Positions 1-9,959 are shown, counted from the first letter of the stretch. The stretch is DNA of 64,000 nt from Apoda limacodes (GCA_946406115.1 OX291552.1:6014001-6078000); one strand, 5' to 3'. Translations and numbers: made by a program. Notes: generated from the sequence alone by a model not told the origin.

Positions 1-597
1 TTGCGCTGGAAAAGCAGTATTGCCCATATTTTTGGTTTCGTTGTCTTTGAGCTTTAATTTCGCATCTAATAGGGAAGCTTTAGTAAGATCAAGAGTAAGC
101 CTATCAGCCTGTATTGTTTCAAGAGCCGTAGTTATGTTGCTATATTTCTCAGGTAAAGCAAGCAAGAGATGAATAATTTTGTCAGCTCTGACCATCGGTG
201 ACATTGTTTCTAAAGTACAAATTAAAGTATCAAACCGTAAAAAGAAATCCTGTATACTTTCTTCAGTATCGCATTTCATTGATATTAATTTTTTCTTTAA
301 ATGATATTTATTTACAATGCTTTTTCTTTCAATAACGTTTTCTAATGTAGATATCATAGCATTTGCAGTAGTGCATTTCTTTGTATACTGTAAATATTTT
401 TCGCATATACACTGCACGATTACATTTCTTGCTTTTACATCTAAGATCTTATCATCCGCTTTTAAATCTTTTAAGGATAAAATACGTAACATACCCTTTT
501 CTTCTAAAATTAAATCAAATCTGAATTTCCAGTTATTAAAATTACTGTCATCTTTTAGCTGTGGCATATGAGAATTTTCAGCTGTTGACGAAGTCAT
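1..597 (-). CDS. Copia-type retrotransposon Gag, N-terminal part (partial)
   Basis: An uninterrupted minus-strand frame of 199 codons runs from an ATG at 597 off the left edge. It begins MTSSTAENSHMPQLK and continues with NFNNWKFRFDLILEEKG, the pattern of Copia-type Gag polyproteins (UBN2 / gag-polypeptide family). Further on are ESIQDFFLRFDTLI and LLLALPEKY, also typical of that family. In such elements Gag builds the cytoplasmic particle and is followed by a zinc knuckle, protease, integrase and RT; those parts would lie left of the window. No stop or frameshift is seen, so this copy may be recent. Bases 598-807 would be its leader, but I could not identify an LTR or primer-binding site there. 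Confidence 0.8.
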   Translation of the reverse strand, partial: MTSSTAENSHMPQLKDDSNFNNWKFRFDLILEEKGMLRILSLKDLKADDKILDVKARNVIVQCICEKYLQYTKKCTTANAMISTLENVIERKSIVNKYHLKKKLISMKCDTEESIQDFFLRFDTLICTLETMSPMVRADKIIHLLLALPEKYSNITTALETIQADRLTLDLTKASLLDAKLKLKDNETKNMGNTAFPAQ

Positions 598-807
598 AAT
601 TCGGTATTATCCATGCACGCCCATAACCTTTTGAGTATGTAGCTCAGCAAGCAAGTATCTGCGCAGTGCTTATCTAAAGCACTTATTCATTTAGGATTAA
701 ACATAAGTAAAATACATTTTCTTTGTACTTTTGTAGTTTTATATCTAGTGACAGTCAAGAACAACACCATACCATACACCGTAATATATGTTTACAATTC
801 TTAACAA

Positions 808-894
808 GAGGGACTCGCCTCAGAGTCGGGTTGCTTGAGAGTGCAGCTCTAAGTGGGAGTTAAACTCCATCTAAGGCTAAATATTAGGTACTGC

Positions 895-936
<42 letters not shown>

Positions 937-1540
937 ACCTTTAAAAAGAAAGTTCAAGAGTACGTAAAACCGTTCAGGGCCAAGTTAACGTCGTATCCGA
1001 ATATTGCGAAACTCGAATGAACGAACGCAGAGATTTAAAGTCATTTTGCGGCGTACGGGGGCGCGCTTCAATGACTTCGATTTTGATCGGGCGGCACGGG
1101 TCGGGTTCGTTTACGTCCGAGGGTGGCGTAAACTTCCCTCTTAGTAATACATCGCACCCCGTTCAATGTCGATCTAAGCGCATTTCGGAAGCCCGGATTT
1201 TGAATTTATTGTACTGTGAGACCATGAACGTTGCCGATCGGCCGTCGGACGGTATGACACGTAAATCGCGCACGTGCTTAATGCGCGTCCGGCCCAACGC
1301 AAGGTAACGTCGTATCCGAATTCCTGCCGTTGTTAGGAGGTCGTTGCGCCGCACCTGATGTCGCTGCAGTGCAGTCTCGGACTGTGCGCGTCTCTGTCTG
1401 CGATGATTCTGTTTCGGGCACTCGCGGGACCCGTCTTGAAACACGGACCAAGGAGTCTAGCATGTCTCGCACACATTGAGATTTAAAAACTTAAAGGTGT
1501 AACGAAAGTGAAGGCGTGAGCTCGTCGGGCGCAGGATGGA
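808..1540 (+). pseudogene. 28S rRNA pseudogene fragment (5-prime region through D2)
   Basis: The stretch 825-985 reads like the sense strand of insect 28S rRNA. It contains GGTTGCTTGAGAGTGCAG, AAACTCCATCTAAGGCTAAA, GCGAGACCGATAGCGAAC, AAGTACCGTGAGGGAAAG and GTTCAAGAGTACGT. Around 1425-1530 a second conserved block appears (GACCCGTCTTGAAACACG, then CCAAGGAGTCTAGCATGT). GC content is much higher than in the flanks. Many substitutions in normally invariant helices, and the abrupt ends, show an isolated decayed fragment and not a working rDNA unit. A short string (AACGTCGTATCCGAAT) occurs near 988 and again near 1303, suggesting internal rearrangement. Open frames inside it are chance. Confidence 0.85.
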
Positions 1541-1579
1541 GCGCCGGTCTAGGTCGCACTCATGAGGCATTCTTGTATG

Positions 1580-1725
1580 AATGTATTATAACCTGAATCT
1601 CGGAAATGTCTCCAACGATTTTTACCAAATTTGGTATGCAGAGGGTTCAGGAGGCGATAAATCGATCTAGCTAGGTTTTATTTCTATAAAACGTCGTTTT
1701 ATCCGTGTTTTTAGGCAATGATAAA
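1580..1725 (+). repeat. Unclassified interspersed repeat (GGCGATAAATCGATC type)
   Basis: The text CTGAATCTCGGAAATGTCTC, then AACGATTTTTACC, then a GGCGATAAATCGATCTAG core and ATCCGTGTTTTTAGGCAAT matches a diverged copy at about 14570-14735 in intron 2 of COE gene A. The class is not determined. Confidence 0.55.
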
Positions 1726-1837
1726 CTGAAAAATATGACTTCCTGACATCTATTGGCAAAGAGTAATACTATTATTTTGACCAACTGCTGGTGCAACCAG
1801 GTGCTATATTTTGTCTTTCTGCTCTGTAACAAATAAA

Positions 1838-1975
1838 TTTAATTAGATTTCTGAATGTTTGGCAACGCGCGAGTGATACCCCTCCCCTGGTGTTGCAAGC
1901 GTCCATTGGCTACGGTGACCGCATTCCATCAGGCGGACCGTAAGCTTGTCTGCCACCTTAGTGGTATAAAATATA
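1838..1975 (+). repeat. CR1/Jockey-type LINE, 3-prime tail only
   Basis: This is the 3-prime terminal segment shared with about eight other places in the window. It has GGCAACGCGCGAGTGATACC, then a CGGTGACCGC block, GGCGGACCGTAAGCTTGT and the terminal TGCCACCTTAGTGGTATAAA. Only the tail is present, as expected of a 5-prime-truncated LINE insertion. The longest relative is at 17487-20975. Confidence 0.75.
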
Positions 1976-1989
1976 ATTAATAGTTTCCG

Positions 1990-2190
1990 AAAGTCAAACA
2001 AATGGCCGTTTGGACAGAAAGGTAGGTACTGGAGTGGCAACCTCACACCGGAAGGAACAATATAAGTACTAGGTGGACTAACGTTTTTGTGAGGGTTGCA
2101 GGTAGCTATTGGACCGGTAGTTCTAGAAAACTTAGTCTAATCCTAATCCTAGTAAACAAGCATAGGCTGATATGATGATAAACCAAAAAT
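1990..2190 (+). repeat. Degenerate 3-prime coding end of a second LINE family
   Basis: A broken frame reads GRLDRKVGTGVATSHR and, further on, an EGCR..LLDR remnant, followed at 2163 by ATAGGCTGATATGATGATA. This is the usual end of an RTE-like lepidopteran LINE whose tail is a run of TGA/ATG units. The same family's last codons (EAYVQQW) and tail are seen at 24165-24262. It is heavily mutated with several stops. Confidence 0.5.
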
Positions 2191-2415
2191 TTGCAGAAGG
2201 CATGAACACCTTCATTAGCTGACTAAAAGAGCGGTTCACTCTATCGTATCATAAACAATTTGAATACAAATTATGTCACAACCACTGTCCATGAACTTGA
2301 ATCTAAAATGACCCAACTTGAAACAACTCACTACAAATAACCACGGGTCAAAGCAAGGTATTTTACATTTCCGTAGTTGTACGTCAGCTGTCAATGTTAA
2401 TTTTATATAAATTTT
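2191..2415. other. No recognised feature
   Basis: AT-rich sequence between LINE debris and the first Helentron-type element. Short frames here have no recognisable motif. Confidence 0.4.
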
Positions 2416-2770
2416 TGAAGTGAAAACTTCTTTAGCGGCGTTGTGCACTTTTTTTGGTATGGGTAAAAAATGATAAACTCGCGTTAGGTCACGTGTCCTA
2501 ATCGTGGAAATTCTTAAGACGGAAACCGTAATGCCACGCCTATTATAATTTTTATTTTTAGTATTCGCGATTACGAGTAGTACAGGCAGGTTGGATATGG
2601 AATTTTAATTCTATGATAGATTGCGATGTCAAATATACTACGTCAAAAAAGTAAATAAACAAACATTATTATTTCTTGACAATGTCAAAGACAGCTTTGA
2701 GTGTTAAGCGCGAATCGTGTGTAAAGGTTTTCACTTCTGCCGGCACTCCCGGAGTGCAACTCGTTTTTTT
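2416..2770 (+). mobile_element. Helentron-type nonautonomous element (HINE/Lep1-like), copy 1
   Basis: It starts with GAAGTGAAAACTTCTTTAGC and ends with GGTTTTCACTTCTGCCG, a perfect hairpin (GCACTC, loop CCG, GAGTGC at 2743-2757) and a T run. An inner repeat near each end (AGTGAAAAC against GTTTTCACT) with a 3-prime hairpin and a T-rich terminus is the layout of Helentron-associated interspersed elements, a branch of rolling-circle transposons. There is no coding capacity. Related copies lie at 2771 (split), 39373-39741 and 43544-43908. Confidence 0.75.
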
Positions 2771-2937
2771 GAAGTGAAAACTTCAAAAACGGACAATTCA
2801 TAGAAAATTCGTAAGACGGAACTCGCGTCAGATTTATTTACATTAGATTAGTTTTTTATTTTTAGTATATGGCGATTATGAGTAGTACAGGGAGGTTGGA
2901 TATGGGATTTTAATTCTATGAAAGATTGAGATATCAA
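2771..2937 (+). mobile_element. Helentron-type element copy 2, left part (interrupted)
   Basis: It begins with GAAGTGAAAACTTC at the base after the terminal T run of copy 1, so the two are head to tail. The sequence follows the family (TTTTTAGTATATGGCGATTATG, GTTGGATATGGGATTTTAATTC) until about 2937. Then comes about 100 bp without counterpart in copy 1, then the Ty3 element. Its right end reappears at 10876. Confidence 0.65.
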
Positions 2938-3034
2938 AGCCAGTTCCATAGTAGTAGTGGCATAGTAATATATTACGTTTAACAAAGCTTATTAAATTAT
3001 TGAGAAATATGATAATATAGTATAACAGGACAGG

Positions 3035-3933
3035 TTTATTAGGGAACTAGTACACTCAGGTCTCTTCGGCCTAGAGCCCGATTTGATGTCTTGCTCGCTG
3101 TGGGCACCCCTCAGGTCAGCACCGCCGTAGAAAGAAGACGCGGATGGGACTGATGTTACGTGGCCTAACAGCGTGTGGTGAGTAATGAATATGCCGCCCG
3201 TGGCAGGCACAAGGGAAGGCCGCACGTGGACGTAGCTCGCCAGTAGCTTCGGCGTAGAGCAGGTCGCCCCGTAGCCTTGGTGTGTAGCGATGTTTTAGAT
3301 AGCACCACTACTGCACAGGCCGAAGTTTTGGAGTCAAGGAAACTCCGGACAGGCCGAGGATTTGGAGTTCAGTAGACTCCGGCCTCCCACAGTATAAGGA
3401 CAGCAAAGCAGCTGCGGTGCGCCGTCGTTAGAAGACAAACGTGCACCAGCCCACAGAGAAGTCTTCTCGCGGACCTCAGTTACGGCGTAGAGCCGTAGTA
3501 GAGTAATATATATACGTTGTATATATAAACTAAGAACCGTACTGTCAAGGAGAAAAATAAATGGATTATTGACTTACCAATAACTCACAAAACACAGAAC
3601 GAGAACAAATAAATATATAAAATTACCGAGGACGGTTTTCTTTTATAGAAGAGAAGTGGATATGCAATTAATTTGCAGTTTAGAAGAAGATCGCACAGTT
3701 TACTATCCGTAGAAATAATTAGTAGTAGAATTTTTACAACCACGTCAAGCAGAACGTAAAGTAATCTGTTTTTGACTTACCGATGTCAAACATCTAGAGA
3801 TTCTTTGATCTCTAAATTTAAATTACCACAGTGGTAATGGACCTAAGAGCGAATGTCCAGAAACTTCTATCGTTTCCTACATCATCCGGTCCTTTACCGG
3901 AGACGGACCACCGGAAACGGTCGTTCCGTTACA
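3035..3933 (-). repeat. 3-prime LTR of the Ty3 element
   Basis: Direct repeat of 9977-10875, same length of 899 nt, one mismatch. In sense it begins TGTAACGGAACG. The far end reads CCCTAATAAA and not the canonical CA. The 17 nt that extend the 5-prime LTR to a canonical end (sense AAAACTACA) are not matched beside this copy. Confidence 0.92.
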
Positions 3934-3948
3934 GTGTCCCCTCCCGTG
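3934..3948 (-). promoter_or_regulatory. Polypurine tract of the Ty3 element
   Basis: In the sense strand, ACGGGAGGGGACAC directly precedes the TGTAAC start of the 3-prime LTR. This is the usual place and composition of the plus-strand primer for reverse transcription. Confidence 0.7.
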
Positions 3949-4721
3949 TTTCAAAAATTTTCCATGAGACCAAGTCTCGTTGAAAATTTTTCTCCTGAAG
4001 ACACTTTTCTTCAATGATAAGAGATGGCTGATGAGTATGTACAACTTCTGGTATCACTCACTTTCATTCAAACAAACAGCAACATTTAAAATCCTTTCAA
4101 AGTTCGCTTTTAAATTGTCTGAAAGTCTCATCATGAACTTTCAGACCCTTACGTACGTTGGTGCTGAGCTACAATCGCCAGTCCACCAAGTGAACCCAAA
4201 ATATTTAATTTATAATTAGTCTCTTTGTTAAGTTTCAAAGACACTATTTAAATATTTACCGACAGAGTTACGAGTAGCCTCTGTATTAACAACAAGTAGA
4301 ATTAGTTGTTCTAAAGTTCGAAACTTCAGATTGCAGATTACGTTCATATTTGACATAAGCATTATAGAGTAGTAGTATCTTATGTCAATGAACATTCTAC
4401 CATAGATAGGTAAAATGATTGACAGGACAGTCAACCTTATTACAGCTTACGAGTCGCTGAAGAAGAAAATCAGACTTGACAGTTGTCAATCTGACAGCTG
4501 CCCATTGTTTACAAACAAACCAAAGGTCAAGAGCGAATCGTTTTCACTTTACGTGAACAAGTCTTTCATAAAAAAATCATTTGCTCAATTAGCAACGCTT
4601 TGTAATGAGAAAATGAATGTGATGAATAACTACGTTATCCTAACCTAATATGAACTTTGTACAAGTAAAACAATACTATATTACAAATAACCATATAAAT
4701 GACTAATGCCGGTAATTAAGA
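3949..4721 (-). other. Non-coding 3-prime interior of the Ty3 element
   Basis: About 770 nt between the pol stop and the polypurine tract. The longest minus-strand frame (4434-4228) is 68 codons and has no envelope-like signal peptide, cleavage site or transmembrane pattern. Plus-strand frames at 3980 and 4415 are short and unrecognised. I see no third gene. Confidence 0.6.
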
Positions 4722-7700
4722 TTAATTACCAATGCATTTAAAATCTTTTATATGCCAGCGGCCAATGTTTTTGTTATTCTCATCGACCAGTTCGTAAATT
4801 AGAGGAGATATTTTATTTACGACTTTGCAACGAGAAAACTTTTTAGCCAACTTAGCCGAATGGAATTTGTGTCCGACACTTTGGTTGTAACACCTTTTCC
4901 AGACATAGTCACCGACGTTGAATGACATGTCTCTACGACGTAAGTTGTAATAAGCAGCATTACGCTCGTGGGCGTTCCACAACCTTTCCTGCACCTCGTC
5001 GAAGATAGGGGAAAGAAAACCAACGTTATCTGCGAACTCGTCCCTAGGAGACATAATGACTTCGTCAGAATTTTCGTTGTTTTTATAGATAGAGCCACAA
5101 GATACCAGCTCTCTTCCGAACACCAAGAACGCCGGAGTGTATTTAGTAACCTCATTTACAGATGAGTTAATAGCGAACTGAATCTTGTGCATATTCACAT
5201 CCCATGTTCTATGGTCGTCCTCCACGAAACATGCGACTGCCGTACCAATGGTCTTATTTGTCCGTTCAGTAGTATTCACTTGAGGAGTATAAGGAGTAGT
5301 AAAGTGAATTTTCGGAACATTGTACCTTTTAAGCATGTCCACGAACTCAGTACTAGCGTACTGGGGACCGTTATCCATGATAACCGTTTCAGGTACACCA
5401 TACACAAGAAAAACTAAGTTTTCCATGACATGATTTAAGACAGAAGAAGTTGCCTTTTTAATAGGAAATAGGAGAGTGTATTTAGAGAAATGACACATCA
5501 CTACCAAAATATACCGATTAAGCTTTCGAGATAAAGGCAATGGGCCTATTAAATCAGTTGTAATACACTGAAATGGTCTACAACATTGTTTAGGTTTACC
5601 CATTAAACCAATAGTTTTAGAGTTTTGATGTTTGTAAGCACGACAAACATTACATTTTGCTATAAACTTAGCAACGTCAGGGTACATTCCATTCCAAAAA
5701 TAACGTAGGCGTATTCTTTGGTTAGTTTTTTGTATCCCAAAATGAGCACAAGTAGGAGGAGAGTGATTTTCAGAAATCACTTGTTCTCTCACTTCGTTAG
5801 GTATGACTTCTTTCCAGTCATATTCAGAGCACAAAATAGAGTTAGTGCGACAATGTTTATACAATTTGCTATCCCTTATTAGGTATTGAGGATATGCACT
5901 AGGGTTAGCTTGAATATTAGCCTTAAGAGCATTATACCAGGCATCAGTAGAAGATGTGCTGTTAAAAGCATTCACCATGTTAGCACGAGACAAGAAGTTA
6001 GGTATCACATTGTCAGAACCTTTTTTGTGGCAAATTTCAAAGTTAAATGCCGACAACCTAATACACCAGCGAGCTAAACGACCGGTAGGATTGTCTAGTT
6101 TTAAAAACCATAACAACGATGAGTGGTCTGTGTAAACTTTGAACTTTTGGCCATTGTCTAAGTAGTAAGACCAGTGTTCTAGAGCAGTAATTACACTAAG
6201 TAACTCACGTTCCGTTGTTGAGTAATTTTTCTGAGGAGCAGAGAGTGATTTACTTATAAAAGCGATTGGTTTTTCAACACCATCTAATTCTTGTGTCAAC
6301 ATTGCACCAATCCCATGACTTGACGCGTTGCAGTGTACAGCGAACGGCTTAGAAAAGTCAGGACAAGATAGAATAGGTGACGAAATAAGGAGTTCTTTTA
6401 AAGTTTTAAAAGCTTTGTCCGCCTCGTCATTCCAAGAGAATTTAGGCGTTCCTTTTTTAGTAGAAGTTAGCTTATTTAAAGAAGCAGCAATAGAACTAAA
6501 GTTCGGTATGAACCTCCTGTACCAGCTAGCAGTACCAAGGAATCTTTTTAAATCCTTTACAGAATTTGGGGGTTGGATTTTTAGAATAGAATCGACTTTA
6601 TCGGGATCAGTATGTAGACCGTGTTTGTCAACTATGTAACCCAAGTATTTAAGCTGTTTACGAAAGAAACAAGACTTTTTAAAGTTTACTGTGATGTTGG
6701 CTGACACAATTTTGTCACATAATCTATTAAGTAGGCGAATATGGTCATCAAAATTGTCTGTCACGAGAATTACGTCATCACAATACGCGAACACCTTGTT
6801 TTGAAGTTCTGGATCGCTATAGAAAAGGCGATCCATAATACGCTGTTGGGTAGCACCAGAATTAACCAGACCAAATGGCATTACGTTAAAAACGAAGCTG
6901 TTTCTACCCGGAACTTGAAAACAAGTCTTGATTTTGTCCTCTTTTCTTAAAGGAACATTCCAGTAGGCCTTCGCAATATCAACAGAAGATAGATATTTAG
7001 CATCCCGAAGACTATCTAGAATCTCAGAAATCAAAGGTGGATTATAAGCATCTTTGACAGTTACAGAGTTTAGTTTTCGACTATCGATACAGAACCTCCA
7101 CTGACCATCTTTTTTAGGAGTGATAATCACTGGGCTACGCCATGGACTTTCACCAGGCTCGATGACACCAAGTTCTAGCATCTTATCAATCTCAACATTA
7201 AGAGCTTTGACTTTTTCAGGAGATAGTCTATAGCATTTTTGTTGGACTGGAGGACTATCGCCAGTATCAATACAATGCTCGATAAGTTGAGTCCTACCAA
7301 GGGGTTGACGTTCATCAGATATTTTGTGGAATCGATCTATGATTGCATCCGCAGTAATCTTTTGAACCTCACTCAACTCATCATAGTGAGAAAGTTTCGT
7401 ATCAGAAGATACGTTCGCAACAAAAGGAAATTTAGTATCCAAATGCACTAAGTTAGCGTTTATGCAAGAAGGCATAATTTGGAAAGCTTTCCAGAAGTCA
7501 ACACCTAGTAGTAGAGACTGCTTAACTTCTGGTATAACGTAGAAAGTTAAAAGCTTTCGAATTCCATTGAATTCGACAGGTAATTCAATCGATCCGATAG
7601 AAGACATTTTTGTTCCGTTTGCTACGGAACACTGAATGTTATCGCAACGATTTACACTTAACCCATTCTCGCAGAGTACGAGATGTGAATTATTGCCTAA

Positions 7701-8186
7701 AATAGAGATTGCGCTACCGCTATCTAACAAACCACATAAAGTAAGATTATGTACAGAGATATTTACATAAGGACGTACAAAATCATTTTCTTTAAAGAGA
7801 ACCGAATCGACTTTGTACGATTTCGAAAAGATTTTTACCGTTTTAAGCCATGCATCCCACTCGCTTTTATCAAAGAAGTTGATATGTTGAGTGACAGATT
7901 GCATACAAGATTTCGAATTTTTGTGTGTACTATCTTGAGCACAAAAATCGATTTTCTTAGGGATCAACCTTTCATTTTTCAAGTTTGATAAACCTTTCTT
8001 TGAAAAGTGATTTGGCTTAAAATCAGTATTAGAGGTATGGTTCTCTCTTACAAGTTTTTTTGGATTTGAACCTTTTGTAAAAGTGACCTTTTTTCCACCA
8101 GTTTGTGGTTTAAAATGGTTGTACTTTCGAGCAGGTCTAGATGCACTAATTGTCGAAGTAGGAGAACAATTAGGACAATCGATCAC
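4722..8186 (-). CDS. pol: Ty3/gypsy Pol polyprotein (protease, RT, RNase H, integrase)
   Basis: The frame is 1154 codons without a break and drives reverse transcription and integration of the element. Protease: LLDSGSAIS, catalytic Asp155. RT: SVDIAKAYWNVPL (Asp403) and the YCDD box at 468-471, a variant of YxDD. RNase H: about 612-735, with Glu661 and Asp687 in place, but the first and last Asp positions are Asn (HCNAS at 620, PNFLSR at 730). Integrase: zinc finger H808, H815, C845, C848, then D878, D938 and E974 with 35 residues between the last two, as in DD35E. The C-terminus (GDYVWKR) resembles GPY/F tails. The frame has no ATG at its start. It overlaps the gag stop and probably depends on frameshifting or reinitiation. 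Confidence 0.93.
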   Translation of the reverse strand: MIDCPNCSPTSTISASRPARKYNHFKPQTGGKKVTFTKGSNPKKLVRENHTSNTDFKPNHFSKKGLSNLKNERLIPKKIDFCAQDSTHKNSKSCMQSVTQHINFFDKSEWDAWLKTVKIFSKSYKVDSVLFKENDFVRPYVNISVHNLTLCGLLDSGSAISILGNNSHLVLCENGLSVNRCDNIQCSVANGTKMSSIGSIELPVEFNGIRKLLTFYVIPEVKQSLLLGVDFWKAFQIMPSCINANLVHLDTKFPFVANVSSDTKLSHYDELSEVQKITADAIIDRFHKISDERQPLGRTQLIEHCIDTGDSPPVQQKCYRLSPEKVKALNVEIDKMLELGVIEPGESPWRSPVIITPKKDGQWRFCIDSRKLNSVTVKDAYNPPLISEILDSLRDAKYLSSVDIAKAYWNVPLRKEDKIKTCFQVPGRNSFVFNVMPFGLVNSGATQQRIMDRLFYSDPELQNKVFAYCDDVILVTDNFDDHIRLLNRLCDKIVSANITVNFKKSCFFRKQLKYLGYIVDKHGLHTDPDKVDSILKIQPPNSVKDLKRFLGTASWYRRFIPNFSSIAASLNKLTSTKKGTPKFSWNDEADKAFKTLKELLISSPILSCPDFSKPFAVHCNASSHGIGAMLTQELDGVEKPIAFISKSLSAPQKNYSTTERELLSVITALEHWSYYLDNGQKFKVYTDHSSLLWFLKLDNPTGRLARWCIRLSAFNFEICHKKGSDNVIPNFLSRANMVNAFNSTSSTDAWYNALKANIQANPSAYPQYLIRDSKLYKHCRTNSILCSEYDWKEVIPNEVREQVISENHSPPTCAHFGIQKTNQRIRLRYFWNGMYPDVAKFIAKCNVCRAYKHQNSKTIGLMGKPKQCCRPFQCITTDLIGPLPLSRKLNRYILVVMCHFSKYTLLFPIKKATSSVLNHVMENLVFLVYGVPETVIMDNGPQYASTEFVDMLKRYNVPKIHFTTPYTPQVNTTERTNKTIGTAVACFVEDDHRTWDVNMHKIQFAINSSVNEVTKYTPAFLVFGRELVSCGSIYKNNENSDEVIMSPRDEFADNVGFLSPIFDEVQERLWNAHERNAAYYNLRRRDMSFNVGDYVWKRCYNQSVGHKFHSAKLAKKFSRCKVVNKISPLIYELVDENNKNIGRWHIKDFKCIGN

Positions 8187-9325
8187 ACAATGTCACGAGA
8201 GTTACATTGTAACGTAGTGTGCGATTCAGAGTTACATCTAAAACATAGGTTTCTCTTGTCAGTTTTAGGAGTAGACTGTACGAGACTAACCTTGTTTTCT
8301 ATAGAAGTAGAAAGAATATTATTATTAGAAGTATTAAGAGAGCTAGTGCTAGGAATAGAAGTATTCATCGCCATAGACGTTTCTAACCATTTACAAGCTT
8401 CAAACAAAGAATCAATTGAAACAACGTCCGATTGTCGCAACTGTATTGCAAAATTAGGGATTAAGTTTCTGCGCAAAATAGAAACAATCTCTGATTCTGA
8501 CATTGGGGACCTAAGTTTTCTGCAAAGAGTTTGCACCTCAGTTATAAAAATTATGGCCTTTTCATTAGATTTTTGTTTTCTGGCCTCAATTTTTTTTCTT
8601 AATAAATAGTCAGCATCAGGAACCTCAAAATCCTTAAGAAAATCTGTTTTGAATAAATTCCAATTTATAAGTACATCTTTTTTGTTACGGAACCATTCGA
8701 GTGCTGGACCGCTCAACATTTCAAACAAAAGTGAATACAATTTGTCATCCGAAACAGACTTAAATGAAGCCATTTCAGTAACGTTTCTTAAGAATTCAAT
8801 TGGACAAGATTGACCATCGTATTTGAACTTTTTAAAATCTTGAAGAGGAGAGCGTTCAATTACAAATATTTTTTCAGTATTAGTAGGAGAAGAAATACAA
8901 AGCTTAGGATCAACATTTTCGACAATGCCCTTGCAAAAATTCAAATAACTTTGAGAAATCTTTGTATAGTCTGACGAAAGGTCTGAAAACTTATCTATAA
9001 GACATTCATCCTCATCCTCGTCAATATTGATCCTAGAAAATCTAAGCATTAAGTGCTGAAAAATAGCTTCAAGATCAGCTTTAGATACAATTCCACTAGA
9101 AATTGTTAAATCAACTTTGGCTTTCCAGATTTTAAGCAATTTAGATATCTGATCGATATCTTCGCCACATTCCAATGGGCTTAGATCAGAAACAACAGTA
9201 GTAGAAGGTAGTTTTTCGTACTGATCGCGCATCAGATCGATTTTAGAAGCAGGTTCTACACCTCTGAGTAGCAACTCATACTGTAGAGCCTTTTTAGGCA
9301 GAAACCTAATTAAATCGCCTGCCAT
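8183..9325 (-). CDS. gag: Ty3/gypsy Gag
   Basis: A 380-codon intact frame directly upstream of pol. The start is the ATG at 9325, giving MAGDLIRFLPKKALQYELLL. The middle (FEMLSGPALEWFRNKKD) fits the capsid region of Ty3/gypsy Gag proteins. The C-terminus has one CCHC zinc knuckle (CFRCNSESHTTLQC, about residues 361-374) that would bind genomic RNA in the particle. The gag TGA (8185-8183) overlaps the first pol codon, and pol lies in the -1 frame. Apparent plus-strand frames here, such as 8103-8609, are shadows. Confidence 0.9.
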   Translation of the reverse strand: MAGDLIRFLPKKALQYELLLRGVEPASKIDLMRDQYEKLPSTTVVSDLSPLECGEDIDQISKLLKIWKAKVDLTISSGIVSKADLEAIFQHLMLRFSRINIDEDEDECLIDKFSDLSSDYTKISQSYLNFCKGIVENVDPKLCISSPTNTEKIFVIERSPLQDFKKFKYDGQSCPIEFLRNVTEMASFKSVSDDKLYSLLFEMLSGPALEWFRNKKDVLINWNLFKTDFLKDFEVPDADYLLRKKIEARKQKSNEKAIIFITEVQTLCRKLRSPMSESEIVSILRRNLIPNFAIQLRQSDVVSIDSLFEACKWLETSMAMNTSIPSTSSLNTSNNNILSTSIENKVSLVQSTPKTDKRNLCFRCNSESHTTLQCNSRDIV

Positions 9326-9959
9326 CTGGAATGCCTCTGTTACACACAGATATCAGATAGATTAGATTTAGTAGTAGTAATCAGTTAAATACAATGAAAT
9401 AATAAGCAAAAGACGTTAGTAACCTAGTATATGGTACTCGGCTTACCACCGACACGTTCTATAGAATTATTAACACCTTACCTAGGGTTAGATATACAAT
9501 GAATGAGTATACCGCTATGCTAAAATACTATTTCATAAGAAGCTGAAAAAAATAAGGATTAGACACCCTAAAATCTCTGAACCTTGCCTTGAAAAATCTC
9601 TTTACTTTAAAGAAAGTAGAATACCTTTAAAACCCACGTGAAAGAGCGCCACTATAACAGAACAGGTTAAAGCAGTAGTGCCCTGTTACTGAATGCACCG
9701 GCTAGGTGCTCAGAAGGAGGAGAAAAGATAGAGGGAGTTCAAAGGCGAGTAAAGAAACACTTTTCAAGGGAAAGGCAGGTTGTATTAGTATACTCTTTCA
9801 TTATATAGTAACAGCTTTTAATGCAAAAAATCCTAATCACATAGGGTGATTCGTAACACTTAAATATCTAGTTCACAGCTACCTAATTCACAATCATAAA
9901 GGACTACCTAAATAAATAGAAAGATAGCCAAACGCAAGCCTGCCTACACAGATTTTAAG
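9326..9959 (-). other. Ty3 leader between 5-prime LTR and gag
   Basis: About 630 nt of untranslated leader. The primer-binding site should lie at the LTR edge, near 9940-9976, but I could not match it to a known tRNA 3-prime end. No coding sequence is seen. Confidence 0.6.

Noticed and set aside
1017..1472. Several open frames with Arg-rich proteins
   Set aside because: They lie inside the GC-rich 28S rRNA pseudogene and have no protein motif.
3949..4721. Envelope gene of an errantivirus-like element
   Set aside because: No minus-strand frame longer than 68 codons and no signal peptide, cleavage site or membrane anchor pattern.
8103..8609. 168-codon plus-strand open frame
   Set aside because: It is the antisense of the Ty3 gag/pol junction, whose minus-strand frames carry the recognisable domains.
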